Shown here: positions 1-9,094 of the stretch, one piece after another | How positions within the stretch are numbered: the first letter of the stretch is position 1 | Layout of the letters: every line of letters begins with the position of its first letter | Source of the DNA: Streptomyces pinistramenti | Lineage (GTDB): Bacteria; Actinomycetota; Actinomycetes; Streptomycetales; Streptomycetaceae | NCBI RefSeq assembly: GCF_020564935.1 | Contig: NZ_JAJCXB010000006.1 | Span: forward strand, 124,001-188,000 | Length of the DNA stretch: 64,000 nucleotides | Reading direction: 5' to 3' | The notes under the pieces: generated by a model | Databases searched by the model: none | What the model was told of the DNA's origin: nothing | What the model saw: only the letters and a program-made list of their open reading frames with translations | Translations under genes and position numbers: made by a program

Positions 1-1113
<1,113 letters not shown>

Positions 1114-1127
1114 TGAAACGTGTTCTA
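1114..1127 (+). promoter_or_regulatory. KstR-like operator overlapping the acyl-CoA dehydrogenase promoter
   Basis: TGAAACGTGTTCTA fits the KstR consensus TnnAACnnGTTnnA known for the cholesterol-catabolism repressor of mycobacteria and rhodococci. Its right end overlaps a TACTCT box (1126-1131) that could serve as the -10 element. That box lies 7 bp before the ATG at 1139, so the transcript is probably leaderless and the operator would block the promoter directly. Binding is inferred; no KstR gene is present in the window. Confidence 0.65.
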
Positions 1128-1138
1128 CTCTGCGCGCC

Positions 1139-3373
1139 ATGGGCATCGGAATCACGCAAGAGCAACGTGACTTGGCCGAGGCGGCGCGCGGCTGGGTCGC
1201 GCGGTCCGTGCCACCCGAAGAGGTGCGCAAGCTGCTCGACACCGCGCCGCCGCCCCACGGCAGGCCCGCCCACTGGGACGCGCTCGCCGCCCAGGGGCTG
1301 CTGGGCCCGCACCTGCCCGAGGCCGCGGGCGGAGGCGGCGGCACCCTCCTGGACCTGGCAGTCGTCCTGGAGGAGCTGGGCGCCGCCGCGTTCCCCGGCC
1401 CGTACCTGCCCAGCGCGCTGGCCGCCGAACTGCTGCGCCGCGGCGGCCTCCACGGCCTCGTGTCCGACCTGGCGGGCGGCGGCCTGATCGGCGCCGTCGC
1501 ACTCGGCACCGGCTCGCTCACCGCCGTCGAAACGGCCGACGGCTACGTCCTGGACGGCACCGCGCCGCCCGTCCTGGCAGGCGGCGACGCGGACCTGATC
1601 GTGCTGGCCGCCGAAACCCGGCCGCAGGGCCCGGAGCCGGACACCGCGGGCCCGGGCGGCGGCGACCCGCGGCCGCCCGGGGCCGTCTGGCTCGCGGTCG
1701 ACGCCGCCGCGCTGTCCGTACGCGTCCAGGAGAGCGCCGACCCGACCCGGCACACCGCCGAGGTGCGCGCCGACGGCGTGCCGGTGCCTGCGGACCGGCT
1801 GCTCGCCGTCGACAGTGCGCTGGTCCGCGACCTGGCCGGAGTGCTGTTCGCCGCCGAGGGCTGCGGCGCGGCCGGGCACAGCCTGCGGACCGCGGCCGAA
1901 CACGCCGCCGTACGCGAGCAGTTCGGGCGCCCCATCGGCCAGTTCCAGGCGGTCAAGCACCTCTGCGCCGACATGCTGGTCCGCTGCGAACAGGCCCGCG
2001 CGCTGGTCTGGGACGCGGCCCAGGCCCTCGACGCCGACCCCGGCGTCCGCGGCCTGGTCTGCGCGCTGGCCACCGCCACGGCCCTGGACGCCGCCTTCAG
2101 CTGCGCCAAGGACACCGTCCAGATCCTCGGCGGCATCGGCTTCACCTGGGAACACGATGCACACCTCTACCTCCGGCGGGCCACCGTCGCCCGCCAGCTG
2201 CTCGGCGGCGGCGACACCCACCGGATGCGGGCCGCCCGGCACGGCGCCGACGGCGCCCGCCGCGCCCTGCGGCTCGAACTCCCCGGCGAGGCCGCCGCGC
2301 ACCGCGCCCGCGCCCGTACCGTCATCGACGGCGTACGCGGCCTCGACCCGGCGGCCGCCCGCCGCGCGCTGGCCCCCACCGGCTACGCCGCCCCGCACCT
2401 CCCCGAGCCCTACGGACTGGGCGCGGGCCCCGTCGAACAGCTCGCCATCCAGCAGGAGTTGGCCGCCGCCGGTGTCAAGGTCGGCGACCTGGGCATTGCC
2501 ACCTGGGTGGTCCCCTCGCTGCTCGCGCACGGCACCGACGCACAGCGCGCGCGGTACCTGCCGCCCACGCTCCGCGGCGACCTGCTGTGGTGCCAGCTGT
2601 TCTCCGAACCGGAAGCCGGATCGGACCTGGCCGCGCTGCGCACCAGGGCGGAGCGCACCCCGGACGGCTGGCGGGTCAACGGCCAGAAGGTGTGGACCTC
2701 GGCCGCCCAGTGGGCGGGATACGGCATCCTGCTCGCCCGCACGAACCCGGACGCGCCCAAGCACCGGGGCCTGACGTTCTTCGTCGTCGACATGAAGAGC
2801 CCCGGCATCGACATCAGGCCGCTGACGGAGATCACCGGCGACGCACTGTTCAACGAGGTCTACTTCGACGACGTACTGCTGCCCGCCGACGCGGTGGTCG
2901 GCGAGGTCGACGACGGCTGGAAGGTCGCCCGCACCACGCTCGGCAACGAACGGGTGCACATGGCCGACCAGATGACGTTCGACACCGGCCTCCAGACGCT
3001 CATCGACCGCGCGGCCGGGCTCGACGCCACGGTCAGGGCACGGGTCGGCGCCCTGGCGGCCGAGGCGCACGCGCTGGGCTGCATCGCCCTGCGCACCACC
3101 CTCCAGCAGGTCGCGGGGCAGGAGCCGGGCGCAGGCGCCAGCATCCGCAAGCTCGTCCAGACCGCACACCAGCAGAAGACCGCCGAACTCGCGCTGGAAC
3201 TCCTCGGCCCGGACGGCGCGGTGCGCGAGGGGCCGGGCGAACGGGCGCTGCACGGCTTCCTGATGTCGCGCTGCCTGACCATCGCGGGCGGCACCACGCA
3301 GGTGCAGCTGAACGTCGTCGCCGAACGGCTGCTCGGCCTGCCGCGCGACCCGGAGCCCCGCCCCCTGACCTGA
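1139..3373 (+). CDS. fused two-domain acyl-CoA dehydrogenase (FadE34-like)
   Basis: This 744-residue flavoprotein is about twice the length of an ordinary acyl-CoA dehydrogenase and contains two ACAD modules. The first half carries GGIGFTWEHDAHLYLRR, with the probable catalytic base Glu338. The second half carries SEPEAGSDLAAL and IAGGTTQVQLN near residue 718, where the usual Glu is replaced. This asymmetric pairing resembles the alpha/beta pairs of steroid side-chain dehydrogenases fused in one chain, as in mycobacterial FadE34. Expected reaction: alpha,beta-dehydrogenation of a bulky acyl-CoA using FAD. The start at 1139 rests on homology-like sequence beginning MGIGITQEQRDL and on a leaderless promoter; the frame is open further upstream. 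The thiolase gene follows after 47 bp and is probably co-transcribed. Confidence 0.85.
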   Translation: MGIGITQEQRDLAEAARGWVARSVPPEEVRKLLDTAPPPHGRPAHWDALAAQGLLGPHLPEAAGGGGGTLLDLAVVLEELGAAAFPGPYLPSALAAELLRRGGLHGLVSDLAGGGLIGAVALGTGSLTAVETADGYVLDGTAPPVLAGGDADLIVLAAETRPQGPEPDTAGPGGGDPRPPGAVWLAVDAAALSVRVQESADPTRHTAEVRADGVPVPADRLLAVDSALVRDLAGVLFAAEGCGAAGHSLRTAAEHAAVREQFGRPIGQFQAVKHLCADMLVRCEQARALVWDAAQALDADPGVRGLVCALATATALDAAFSCAKDTVQILGGIGFTWEHDAHLYLRRATVARQLLGGGDTHRMRAARHGADGARRALRLELPGEAAAHRARARTVIDGVRGLDPAAARRALAPTGYAAPHLPEPYGLGAGPVEQLAIQQELAAAGVKVGDLGIATWVVPSLLAHGTDAQRARYLPPTLRGDLLWCQLFSEPEAGSDLAALRTRAERTPDGWRVNGQKVWTSAAQWAGYGILLARTNPDAPKHRGLTFFVVDMKSPGIDIRPLTEITGDALFNEVYFDDVLLPADAVVGEVDDGWKVARTTLGNERVHMADQMTFDTGLQTLIDRAAGLDATVRARVGALAAEAHALGCIALRTTLQQVAGQEPGAGASIRKLVQTAHQQKTAELALELLGPDGAVREGPGERALHGFLMSRCLTIAGGTTQVQLNVVAERLLGLPRDPEPRPLT

Positions 3374-3420
3374 CCCGCCCCGGGATCCGAAGAGCCCGGT
3401 GACTCTCCAGGAGGACACGT

Positions 3421-4614
3421 ATGACTGGCAAGGCGTACATCGTCGGCGTCGGGATGACGAAGTTCGAGAAGCCCGAGAGCCGCGACCGGCAGTACTGGGA
3501 CATGGCGAAGGAGGCCGGCGGCAAGGCGCTCGCGGACGCCGGGATCGGCTACGGGGCGGTCGAGCAGGTGCCGGTCGGCTACTGCTACCAGGCATCGACC
3601 GCAGGGCAGCGCGCCGCCTACGAGCTGGGCCTGACCGGCGTCCCCGTCTACAACGTCAACAACAACTGCGCGACCGGCGCCACCGCGCTCATGATGGCGC
3701 GGCAGTTCGTCGAGGCCGGCGTCAACGACTGTGTGCTGGCGCTCGGTTTCGAGAAGATGCAGCGCGGCGCGCTCGGCGGCGGCGCGGACAGCAAGGACTT
3801 CGCGACCTCCCCGGTCGCCCGGCACTACGGCGTGATGGCGCAGGCGCACGGCTTTGAGACGACCCCGCCCACCGCCCAGATCTTCGGCAACGCCGCACGC
3901 GAGCACATGGACCGGTACGGCACCACGGCGGAGCAGCTCGCCGCGGTCGGCGCCAAGAACCACCGGCACTCCGCGCACAACCCGAACGCCCAGTTCCAGG
4001 ACGTCTACACGGTCGATGAGATCCTCGCCGCCAGGACCATCCACCGCCCGCTGACCAAGCTCCAGTGCTCCCCGACGTCGGACGGCGCGGCGGCCGCCGT
4101 CATCGCGTCCGAACGGTTCGTGCGCGCGCACGGCCTCCAGGAACAGGCGGTGGAGATCGCCGGGCAGGCCATGACGACCGACACCGAGGAGAGCTTCGCC
4201 TCCGGTTCCTGCATCGACGTCGTCGGCAAGCCGGTCTCCCGCGCCGCGGCCCGGCAGGCGTACGAGGCGAGCGGCCTGGGCATCGAGGACGTGGACGTCA
4301 TCGAGCTGCACGACTGCTTTTCGGTCAACGAACTGTTGACGTATGAGGCGTTGGGGATGTGTGGGGACGGCGAGTCCGGGAAGCTGGTCGCCGACGGCGC
4401 CACCACCTACGGCGGGCGCTGGGTGGTCAACCCGTCGGGCGGCCTGATCTCCAAGGGGCATCCGTTGGGCGCCACCGGCCTGGCGCAGGCCGCGGAACTG
4501 GTGTGGCAGCTGCGTGGCACGGCCGGGGATCGGCAGGTCGCCGGGGCCAGGACCGGGCTCGCGCACAACATCGGCCTGGGCGGCGCCGCGGTGGTGACCC
4601 TGCTCCGCAAGTGA
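3421..4614 (+). CDS. SCP-x type thiolase / lipid-transfer protein
   Basis: The 397-residue protein has the thiolase fold signatures of the SCP-x/Ltp branch: nucleophile Cys83 in NNNCATGATA, His297 in ELHDCFSVNE and His347 in GGLISKGHPLGATG. It should cleave or condense a beta-ketoacyl-CoA, the last step of a beta-oxidation round, or act as a retro-aldolase-type partner as some Ltp proteins do in steroid side-chain removal. An AGGAGG site lies 7 bp before the ATG. It follows the fused acyl-CoA dehydrogenase closely and is likely in the same KstR-like controlled unit. The exact substrate is inferred from context only. Confidence 0.87.
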   Translation: MTGKAYIVGVGMTKFEKPESRDRQYWDMAKEAGGKALADAGIGYGAVEQVPVGYCYQASTAGQRAAYELGLTGVPVYNVNNNCATGATALMMARQFVEAGVNDCVLALGFEKMQRGALGGGADSKDFATSPVARHYGVMAQAHGFETTPPTAQIFGNAAREHMDRYGTTAEQLAAVGAKNHRHSAHNPNAQFQDVYTVDEILAARTIHRPLTKLQCSPTSDGAAAAVIASERFVRAHGLQEQAVEIAGQAMTTDTEESFASGSCIDVVGKPVSRAAARQAYEASGLGIEDVDVIELHDCFSVNELLTYEALGMCGDGESGKLVADGATTYGGRWVVNPSGGLISKGHPLGATGLAQAAELVWQLRGTAGDRQVAGARTGLAHNIGLGGAAVVTLLRK

Positions 4615-4712
4615 GCTTGTGGGTGTGGGAGTTGGGGGCCGGGTGCGGGATGGTCCGGGCCGCGCCTCCGCCGGAAGTCCTCCTTCCCGGGGAGGGTGGC
4701 GGATGCCCCGAT

Positions 4713-4727
4713 ATCCCGATGCGGGAT
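4713..4727. promoter_or_regulatory. inverted repeat upstream of MFS gene (candidate operator)
   Basis: ATCCCGATGCGGGAT is a perfect 6-3-6 palindrome located about 30-40 bp before the likely start of the MFS transporter. It lies where a repressor would cover the promoter. No cognate regulator is adjacent. A GTG further upstream at 4696 would place this palindrome inside the coding region, which is one reason to prefer the later start. Confidence 0.4.
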
Positions 4728-4755
4728 CCGGCGGCCCGGTGCGAATATGGGGCCC

Positions 4756-6192
4756 ATGCCCCCGATTGCCGCTGCCATCGACCTGTCCGCACCACCGCGC
4801 CGTTCGGTGGCACCCGCGTGGCTCGTGACGCTGCTGGTCTGCGCGGGTCAGTTCCTCGTCGTCCTGGACGTCTCCGTCGTCAACGTGGCGCTGCCCGCCG
4901 TACGGACCGGACTCGGCCTGAGCGAACTGGGCCAGCAATGGATCGTCAACGCCTACCTCATCACCTTCGCCGGCTTCATGCTGCTGGGCGGCCGGGTCGC
5001 CGACATCTTCGGACGCAAGCGCATATTCGTCGTCGGCCTGGCGCTGTTCACCCTGGCAAGCCTGGCCGGCGGCCTCGCGCAGGAACCCTGGCAGCTGATC
5101 GCGGCCCGCACGATCCAGGGCGTCGGAGCGGCAGTACTCTCCCCGGCCACCCTCACCATCCTCACCACCTCCTTCCCCACCGGCCCCGCCCGCACCCGCG
5201 CCATCGCCACCTGGACGGCGGTCGGCGCCGGCGGCGGCGCGGTGGGCGGCCTGGTCGGCGGGGTGCTCACGCAGTACCTGTCCTGGCGCTGGGTGCTGCT
5301 GATCAACGTCCCCATCGGGGCGCTCGTGCTGGCCGGCGCGGCGCTCTGGCTCACCGAGAGCCGGCGCGAATCGGCCCGACGGCTCGACGTGCCGGGCGCG
5401 GTGCTGGCGACCAGCGGGCTCGGCCTCGTCGCGTACGGCATCGTGCAGACCGAGTCGGCCGGCTGGGGCTCGGCCGAAGCGCTGCTGCCGCTGGCCGCCG
5501 GACTCCTCGTGATCGCCGCGTTCACGGCCGTCGAGGCGCGCGCCAAGGCCCCGCTGATGCCGCTCGGCCTGTTCCGGCTGCGGACGGTCTCGTCGGCCAA
5601 CGCCGCGATGGTGCTGTCCGGCGCCGCCATGTTCTCGATGTGGTACTTCCTCTCCCTCTACATGCAGAACGTGCTGTCCTACACGCCGCTGCAAACCGGC
5701 ATCTCCTTCATCCCGCACTCGCTGAGCATCGTCATCGGCTCGAAGATCGCACCGCGGCTGATGAGCCGCACGGGCGCCAAGGCCCTCGCCATCACCGGCG
5801 CGACGGTCTCCGCGTGCGGCATGGCCTGGCAGGGCGCGATGGGCGCCGACGGCAGCTACCTCGGCACGATCCTGGGCCCCGGCATCCTGATGGCGCTCGG
5901 CGCCGGCCTGGCCGCCACCCCGACCGCTGCCATCGCCACCTCCGGCGCCGCCCCCGGCAACCAGGGCCTGGTCTCCGGACTCGTCAACACCTCACGCCAG
6001 ATGGGCGGCGCCCTGGGGCTCTCCATCCTCTCCACCGTCGCCGCCGCCCGCGCGCTGACGGGGCACGGGCCCGAGGCCCTGGCGAGCGGCTACGGCCTGG
6101 CGTTCCACGTCGGCGCCCTGGTCCTGCTGGCCGCCATCGTCCTGATGGCCGTCGCACTGCCCCGCCGCCGGGCGGACATGTCCCACGGATGA
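4756..6192 (+). CDS. MFS exporter, DHA2 (EmrB/QacA) family
   Basis: About 478 residues, with the typical 14-helix DHA2 pattern and conserved segments DVSVVNVALPAVRTGLG in helix 1 and GGRVADIFGRKRIFV in loop 2-3. These proteins are proton-driven drug or metabolite exporters in the cytoplasmic membrane. I prefer the ATG at 4756 (or 4747) over the in-frame GTG at 4696 because an upstream palindrome occupies the intervening DNA and the extra residues are not membrane-protein-like. The substrate is unknown. It is not obviously part of the thiolase unit, which ends 141 bp earlier. Confidence 0.82.
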   Translation: MPPIAAAIDLSAPPRRSVAPAWLVTLLVCAGQFLVVLDVSVVNVALPAVRTGLGLSELGQQWIVNAYLITFAGFMLLGGRVADIFGRKRIFVVGLALFTLASLAGGLAQEPWQLIAARTIQGVGAAVLSPATLTILTTSFPTGPARTRAIATWTAVGAGGGAVGGLVGGVLTQYLSWRWVLLINVPIGALVLAGAALWLTESRRESARRLDVPGAVLATSGLGLVAYGIVQTESAGWGSAEALLPLAAGLLVIAAFTAVEARAKAPLMPLGLFRLRTVSSANAAMVLSGAAMFSMWYFLSLYMQNVLSYTPLQTGISFIPHSLSIVIGSKIAPRLMSRTGAKALAITGATVSACGMAWQGAMGADGSYLGTILGPGILMALGAGLAATPTAAIATSGAAPGNQGLVSGLVNTSRQMGGALGLSILSTVAAARALTGHGPEALASGYGLAFHVGALVLLAAIVLMAVALPRRRADMSHG

Positions 6193-6226
6193 GCCGGGCG
6201 GGCCGGTGCTGCGCCCAACCCCTCCG

Positions 6227-6865
6227 CTACAGCCAGCCGTTGCGCCGGGCCGCCCGTACCGCCTCCATGCGGTTACGGGTACCGGTCTTGCCGATCGCCG
6301 CGGACAGGTAGTTGCGCACCGTCGCCTGCGACAGATGCACCCGGCCCGCGATATCGGCGACGGTCGCCCCGTCCACGGCCGCGGTGAGCACATCGCGCTC
6401 GCGCGGCGTGAGCGGATTGGGCCCGGCGCTCAGCGCCGCGGCGGCCAGGGCCGGATCGATCACCCGCTCCCCGGCCAGCACCCGCCGGATCGCCGCCGCC
6501 AATTCCTCCACCGGCCCGTCCTTCACCAGGAACCCCGACGCCCCGGCCTCCATCGCCCGGCGCAGATACCCCGGCCGCCCGAACGTCGTCACGATCAGGA
6601 CCTTGCAGGACGGCAACCGGTCCCGCAGGTCCGCCGCCGCGTCAAGACCGCTGCGGCCGGGCAGTTCGATGTCCAGCAACGCGACATCCGGCCGGGTCTC
6701 CAGCGCGGCCCCGACGATCAGATCACCCGCCGCGACCTGCGCGACGACCTCCATGTCCTCCTCCAGCCCGAGCAACAGCGCCAGCGCACCGCGCATCATC
6801 CCCTGATCCTCGGCGAGAAGGATTTTCGTGGCGCTCACGGGGGGCTCGCCGGACACGTCGGTCAT
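6227..6865 (-). CDS. NarL/LuxR-family response regulator
   Basis: 212 residues. The receiver domain begins KILLAEDQGMMRGALALLLG and has the phosphoacceptor Asp in DVALLDIELPG and the switch Lys in GFLVKDGP. A C-terminal LuxR helix-turn-helix follows (PLTPRERDVLTAA...VADIAGRVHLSQATVRNYLS). This architecture pairs with DesK-type kinases. No kinase is adjacent; the nearest, on the same strand, lies at 11674-12954. The ATG has no ribosome site, but TAGTCT lies 6 bp upstream, so the message may be leaderless. A degraded copy of its 5' end is found at 8482-8551. Confidence 0.88.
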   Translation of the reverse strand: MTDVSGEPPVSATKILLAEDQGMMRGALALLLGLEEDMEVVAQVAAGDLIVGAALETRPDVALLDIELPGRSGLDAAADLRDRLPSCKVLIVTTFGRPGYLRRAMEAGASGFLVKDGPVEELAAAIRRVLAGERVIDPALAAAALSAGPNPLTPRERDVLTAAVDGATVADIAGRVHLSQATVRNYLSAAIGKTGTRNRMEAVRAARRNGWL

Positions 6866-6887
6866 GGGGCCAGACTAGCCAGCAGGA

Positions 6888-6916
6888 AGCCCCGTCCGGC
6901 GCGAGCCGAACGGGGC
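6888..6916. terminator. hairpin upstream of the response regulator
   Basis: A 13-bp stem (AGCCCCGTCCGGC with its near-perfect complement, loop GCGA, one G-T type mismatch) sits 22 bp before the response-regulator start. No T-tract follows on either strand. It could mark the end of a gene that formerly lay to the right on the minus strand. Confidence 0.4.
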
Positions 6917-7050
6917 TGTCCTGCGGGTTGGTCAGCCACAGAACGACGACTTCGCGACGGTCACGTCACGTTGTGCGCGGCTCGGCCGCCGGACATGTCT
7001 TCACCGTGCCGCAGCGGGTCAGCCAGGAGGGCCCCGACGACGCGCGAAGA

Positions 7051-7078
7051 CCCCGCCACGGGAGGGGTGTTGGCGGGG
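7051..7078 (-). terminator. hairpin after the 56-residue gene
   Basis: CCCCGCCA and TGGCGGGG form a perfect 8-bp stem with a 12-nt loop. It lies 31 bp past the stop codon of the small minus-strand gene at 7109-7279, consistent with an intrinsic terminator for it. Confidence 0.5.
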
Positions 7079-7108
7079 CCTGTGCGTACTCCTTGACGTT
7101 TCCGTCCG

Positions 7109-7279
7109 TCAGAGAGGCGGTCCTTTACCGGTGTCGCTGTTGGGTCTGGCGTCGGGGGCGATGAACCCGCGGCCGGCGAAGATGGTCCCCTCGATCGGGG
7201 CGACTTCCTGCCGCTGCTCTTGGGTGTCACGCCACGACTGGACGAGCGCGGCGTACCGGGGGTTGATCCACTCGGTCAT
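7109..7279 (-). CDS. small hypothetical protein (56 aa)
   Basis: ATG at 7279 is preceded by a GGAGG ribosome site 4 bp away and gives a 56-residue product starting MTEWINPRYAALVQSWRDTQ and ending SDTGKGPPL. A hairpin follows the stop. It has no signal peptide, membrane segment or recognised domain; the N-terminal third looks helical and the rest is glycine/proline-rich. The good ribosome site and terminator support a real gene. It sits in a patch of decayed genes, directly after another short minus-strand frame. The function is not recognised. Confidence 0.5.
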   Translation of the reverse strand: MTEWINPRYAALVQSWRDTQEQRQEVAPIEGTIFAGRGFIAPDARPNSDTGKGPPL

Positions 7280-7318
7280 GTGGCCTCCAATCCGACGGTC
7301 AGCCTGCGCCCGGCAACG

Positions 7319-7441
7319 TCACTTACGGGGATCCTGCGGAGTGGGCATCGGTTTGATGGCGCACTCTGTGGAGTGCTGGCACTTCGCGGTAACAGAGATG
7401 AGCGGTTCGCCGACGGGCGGACCCCACAGGTCCTCATCCAC
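7319..7441 (-). CDS. possible small protein (about 40 aa)
   Basis: Frame from GTG at 7441: it begins MDEDLWGPPVGEPLISVTAK and continues CQHSTECAIKPMP. It has two cysteines and amino-acid usage that looks protein-like, ending 39 bp before the next small gene. No clear ribosome site is present. The frame continues upstream to an in-frame TGA at 7494-7496. It may be a remnant of a longer gene rather than an intact one. Confidence 0.3.
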   Translation of the reverse strand: MDEDLWGPPVGEPLISVTAKCQHSTECAIKPMPTPQDPRK

Positions 7442-7493
7442 CGCGTAGCCGCATCTCGAATCAGCGAGGCGGTGCCCTTCCGCTCAGGGGGCG

Positions 7494-7625
7494 AGAAACG
7501 GTTCCACCAGTGCCGAATAGGTGGTGTCTGAGATCAGTCCGAAGAGGCGGGGAAATTTTACACGCAGGGTGATCGCCCCGTACGTCAGCCTGAAAAGCTC
7601 GATCCCATCAACGCAAACAGTGGTG
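7494..7625 (-). pseudogene. short protein-like remnant, no start codon
   Basis: On the minus strand this stretch reads ...ELFRLTYGAITLRVKFPRLF and then GLISDTTYSALVEPFLAP before a stop at 7494. The composition is protein-like and hydrophobic, but there is no ATG, GTG or TTG in frame before an upstream stop. It is probably the tail of a truncated gene. The parent family is not recognised. Confidence 0.25.
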
Positions 7626-7980
7626 AAGAAAGCGCACCGTAGGGCTAGGTGCGGGAGGCGTTGACCCAGGGGCCCCGGTGTGCGCTTCCATTACGCGAAT
7701 GGATACCCATCTCCATAAACCTTTTATGGGGGCCGCCACCATGACCGTCCACAACGTGGTGCCGAAATCGGCACAGTGCAGGTTCGCGTGTCGATTGACG
7801 CGGAACAGGATCTGGACTCCAGGATCTCGCTCTTCTGCTTCATCAAGGTGGCCTGAGCCCCAGGCGGGGCGTCGCGGAGCGGACGGGCTCGAACCGCCTC
7901 TGCCGCCGTGTTCGGCCCCCGTCGTCCATGCCCCAAGAGTGAACAGGGGGACCTGGCACGCTGATTGTCGTTCGCAAGGC

Positions 7981-8271
7981 ATGGCCGCTCGTAGGACAGT
8001 CACAGCACTTGCCGCCACCGCAGCGGCCATCGGAACCGGGCTCGCTACAGCGGCACCGGCAGCAGCCGGCGGGATCATCGTCATCGCGTCCCCGTCGCAC
8101 GACAACGCCTGCGTCAACGGGCACAGCAGCGGCGCATCCGGGCCCACCACACACGGTGCCGGAGGAATCAGCGGGCTGGTCGGGCAAATCCCAACCGAAG
8201 GCGCTGAGCCGGCGAGTACAAGAAGTCTCAAGACCGGGCACGGATCGCCCCGAACTCCGTATTCGTCTTGA
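7981..8271 (+). pseudogene. truncated small secreted protein
   Basis: ATG at 7981 starts a clear signal peptide (twin Arg, then an Ala-rich core ending APAAAG). A mature start GGIIVIASPSHDNACVNGHS follows, resembling a widespread Streptomyces family of small secreted glycine-rich proteins that normally continues to a second cysteine near the C-terminus. Here the similarity ends at about GLVGQIP. The last 30 residues run into DNA that belongs, on the other strand, to an HNH-nuclease remnant. I read it as a 3'-truncated gene, 96 codons as it stands. Confidence 0.5.
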
Positions 8272-8476
8272 TCCGGTGGCGCCCGTGGCGCAGCACCTGA
8301 ACGTTCCCGTCCACGTCCTCACCGCCGAGTGACAACGGCCGCACGTGGTCTATGTCCACAGCCCACGCGGCGCACGTGCTCAGGAACCGGTCACGCCATC
8401 CGTGCCCCCGCTCGTCCACGCGTCGCCGGAGCCGAGCAGCAGCGTGTCGGTCAGCGCAAGGTGTCCAAGGGTTCAC
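8228..8476 (-). pseudogene. degenerate HNH endonuclease fragment
   Basis: The frame contains AWAVDIDHVRPLSLGGEDVD and then VQVLRHGRHRIKTNTEFG, the core of small HNH nucleases found in Streptomyces mobile elements and phages. The histidines of the DH...H pattern remain, but the two cysteines expected around VLC..CH are both arginine (VLRHGRH). The N-terminal zinc-binding half is missing or unrecognisable. The GTG at 8476 lies right at the junction with a response-regulator fragment. A functional nuclease is unlikely. Confidence 0.6.
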
Positions 8477-8481
8477 TTCTC

Positions 8482-8551
8482 TCCTCGGCGAGGAGAACTT
8501 TCACGGGGCTCATGGGGCTCACGGGGGGGGCTCGCCGGGGACGTCAGCCAT
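8482..8551 (-). pseudogene. broken 5' end of a second response-regulator gene
   Basis: Read leftward from ATG at 8551 the sequence gives MADVPGEPP and, after a 1-nt frameshift in a run of eight G on the plus strand, VSPMSPVKVLLAEE. This matches the start of the intact regulator at 6865 (MTDVSGEPPVSATKILLAED) both in protein and in DNA, including bases just upstream of the ATG. It stops abruptly where the HNH remnant begins. It is therefore a truncated paralogue or duplicated target fragment. Confidence 0.6.
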
Positions 8552-8736
8552 GGGGTCAGGGTGGCCGGCGACCGGTCCGAGTCGGCCCCTGTCGCCTCGC
8601 CGCCTTTGTGATCCCCCGATGAAACGGAAGGCAACGCCCTCCCGGGACGTACCGTCTCGTCAGTCGACAGAGCGCCGATCACCGGGCAATTCCGATAGTG
8701 GGCACGGGAGTTGAAGATCCGTGAAAGGGAAGGAAC

Positions 8737-9046
8737 ATGACGCTCGACATGAAGAGGCGTTCCCTGCGCATGGCCACCATCGGCGCGATGGGAGCGACCG
8801 TGGTCGCCCTGGCCACGGCTCCCGCCTTCGCCAAGGGCGGCATCGGCCTCGCCGTGCACGTGGCACACCGTCACCTTCGGCAAGCTGTCCGGCGCCTGGG
8901 AGTATGCGAAGGCCAACGCGTCGGTGAAGGCGGCGCACCGTGGCGCCCTTCAGTTCCGTGCCGTGCTGTACGGGTCCGACACCCCGCAGGCCAAGCACCC
9001 GGTCGTGGAGCGGACCTCGCCCGTCAAGACGGTCACCGTTCGCTGA
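8737..9046 (+). pseudogene. secreted protein gene with a frameshift
   Basis: ATG at 8737 follows an AAGGGAAGG ribosome site and encodes a good signal peptide (MKRRSLRMATIGAMGATVVA to the cleavage-like ATAPAFA|K). Near 8860 the coding sense moves to the next frame: WHTVTFGKLSGAWEYAKANA continues to the stop at 9044-9046 with normal codon usage and is followed at once by a terminator hairpin. One extra base, or loss of two, explains the break. The intact product would be a secreted protein of about 100 residues. The family is not recognised. Confidence 0.6.
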
Positions 9047-9061
9047 TACGCGGTACGCAGT

Positions 9062-9094
9062 GGGCCCGACGCGTCCGTCACACGCGGCGGGCCC
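9062..9094 (+). terminator. terminator after the frameshifted secreted-protein gene
   Basis: A 13-bp stem with one mismatch (GGGCCCGaCGCGT against ACGCGgCGGGCCC, 7-nt loop) begins 15 bp past the stop at 9046. There is no T-run, as is common in high-GC genomes. Confidence 0.6.

Noticed and set aside
4696..4755. N-terminal extension of the DHA2 exporter from GTG 4696
   Set aside because: Extra 17-20 residues are not membrane-protein-like and cover a perfect operator-like palindrome.
6940..6975. Tiny minus-strand peptide frame ending VTVAKSSFCG just before a hairpin
   Set aside because: No ribosome site, only a GTG giving about 10 residues, and no maturation genes; too little to call a peptide precursor.
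7860..7930. T-arm-like sequence GGCGGTTCGAGCCCGTC on the minus strand, as in a tRNA 3' half or attachment site
   Set aside because: No matching acceptor 5' strand, D-arm or anticodon arm within tRNA length; no integrase or flanking duplicate seen.
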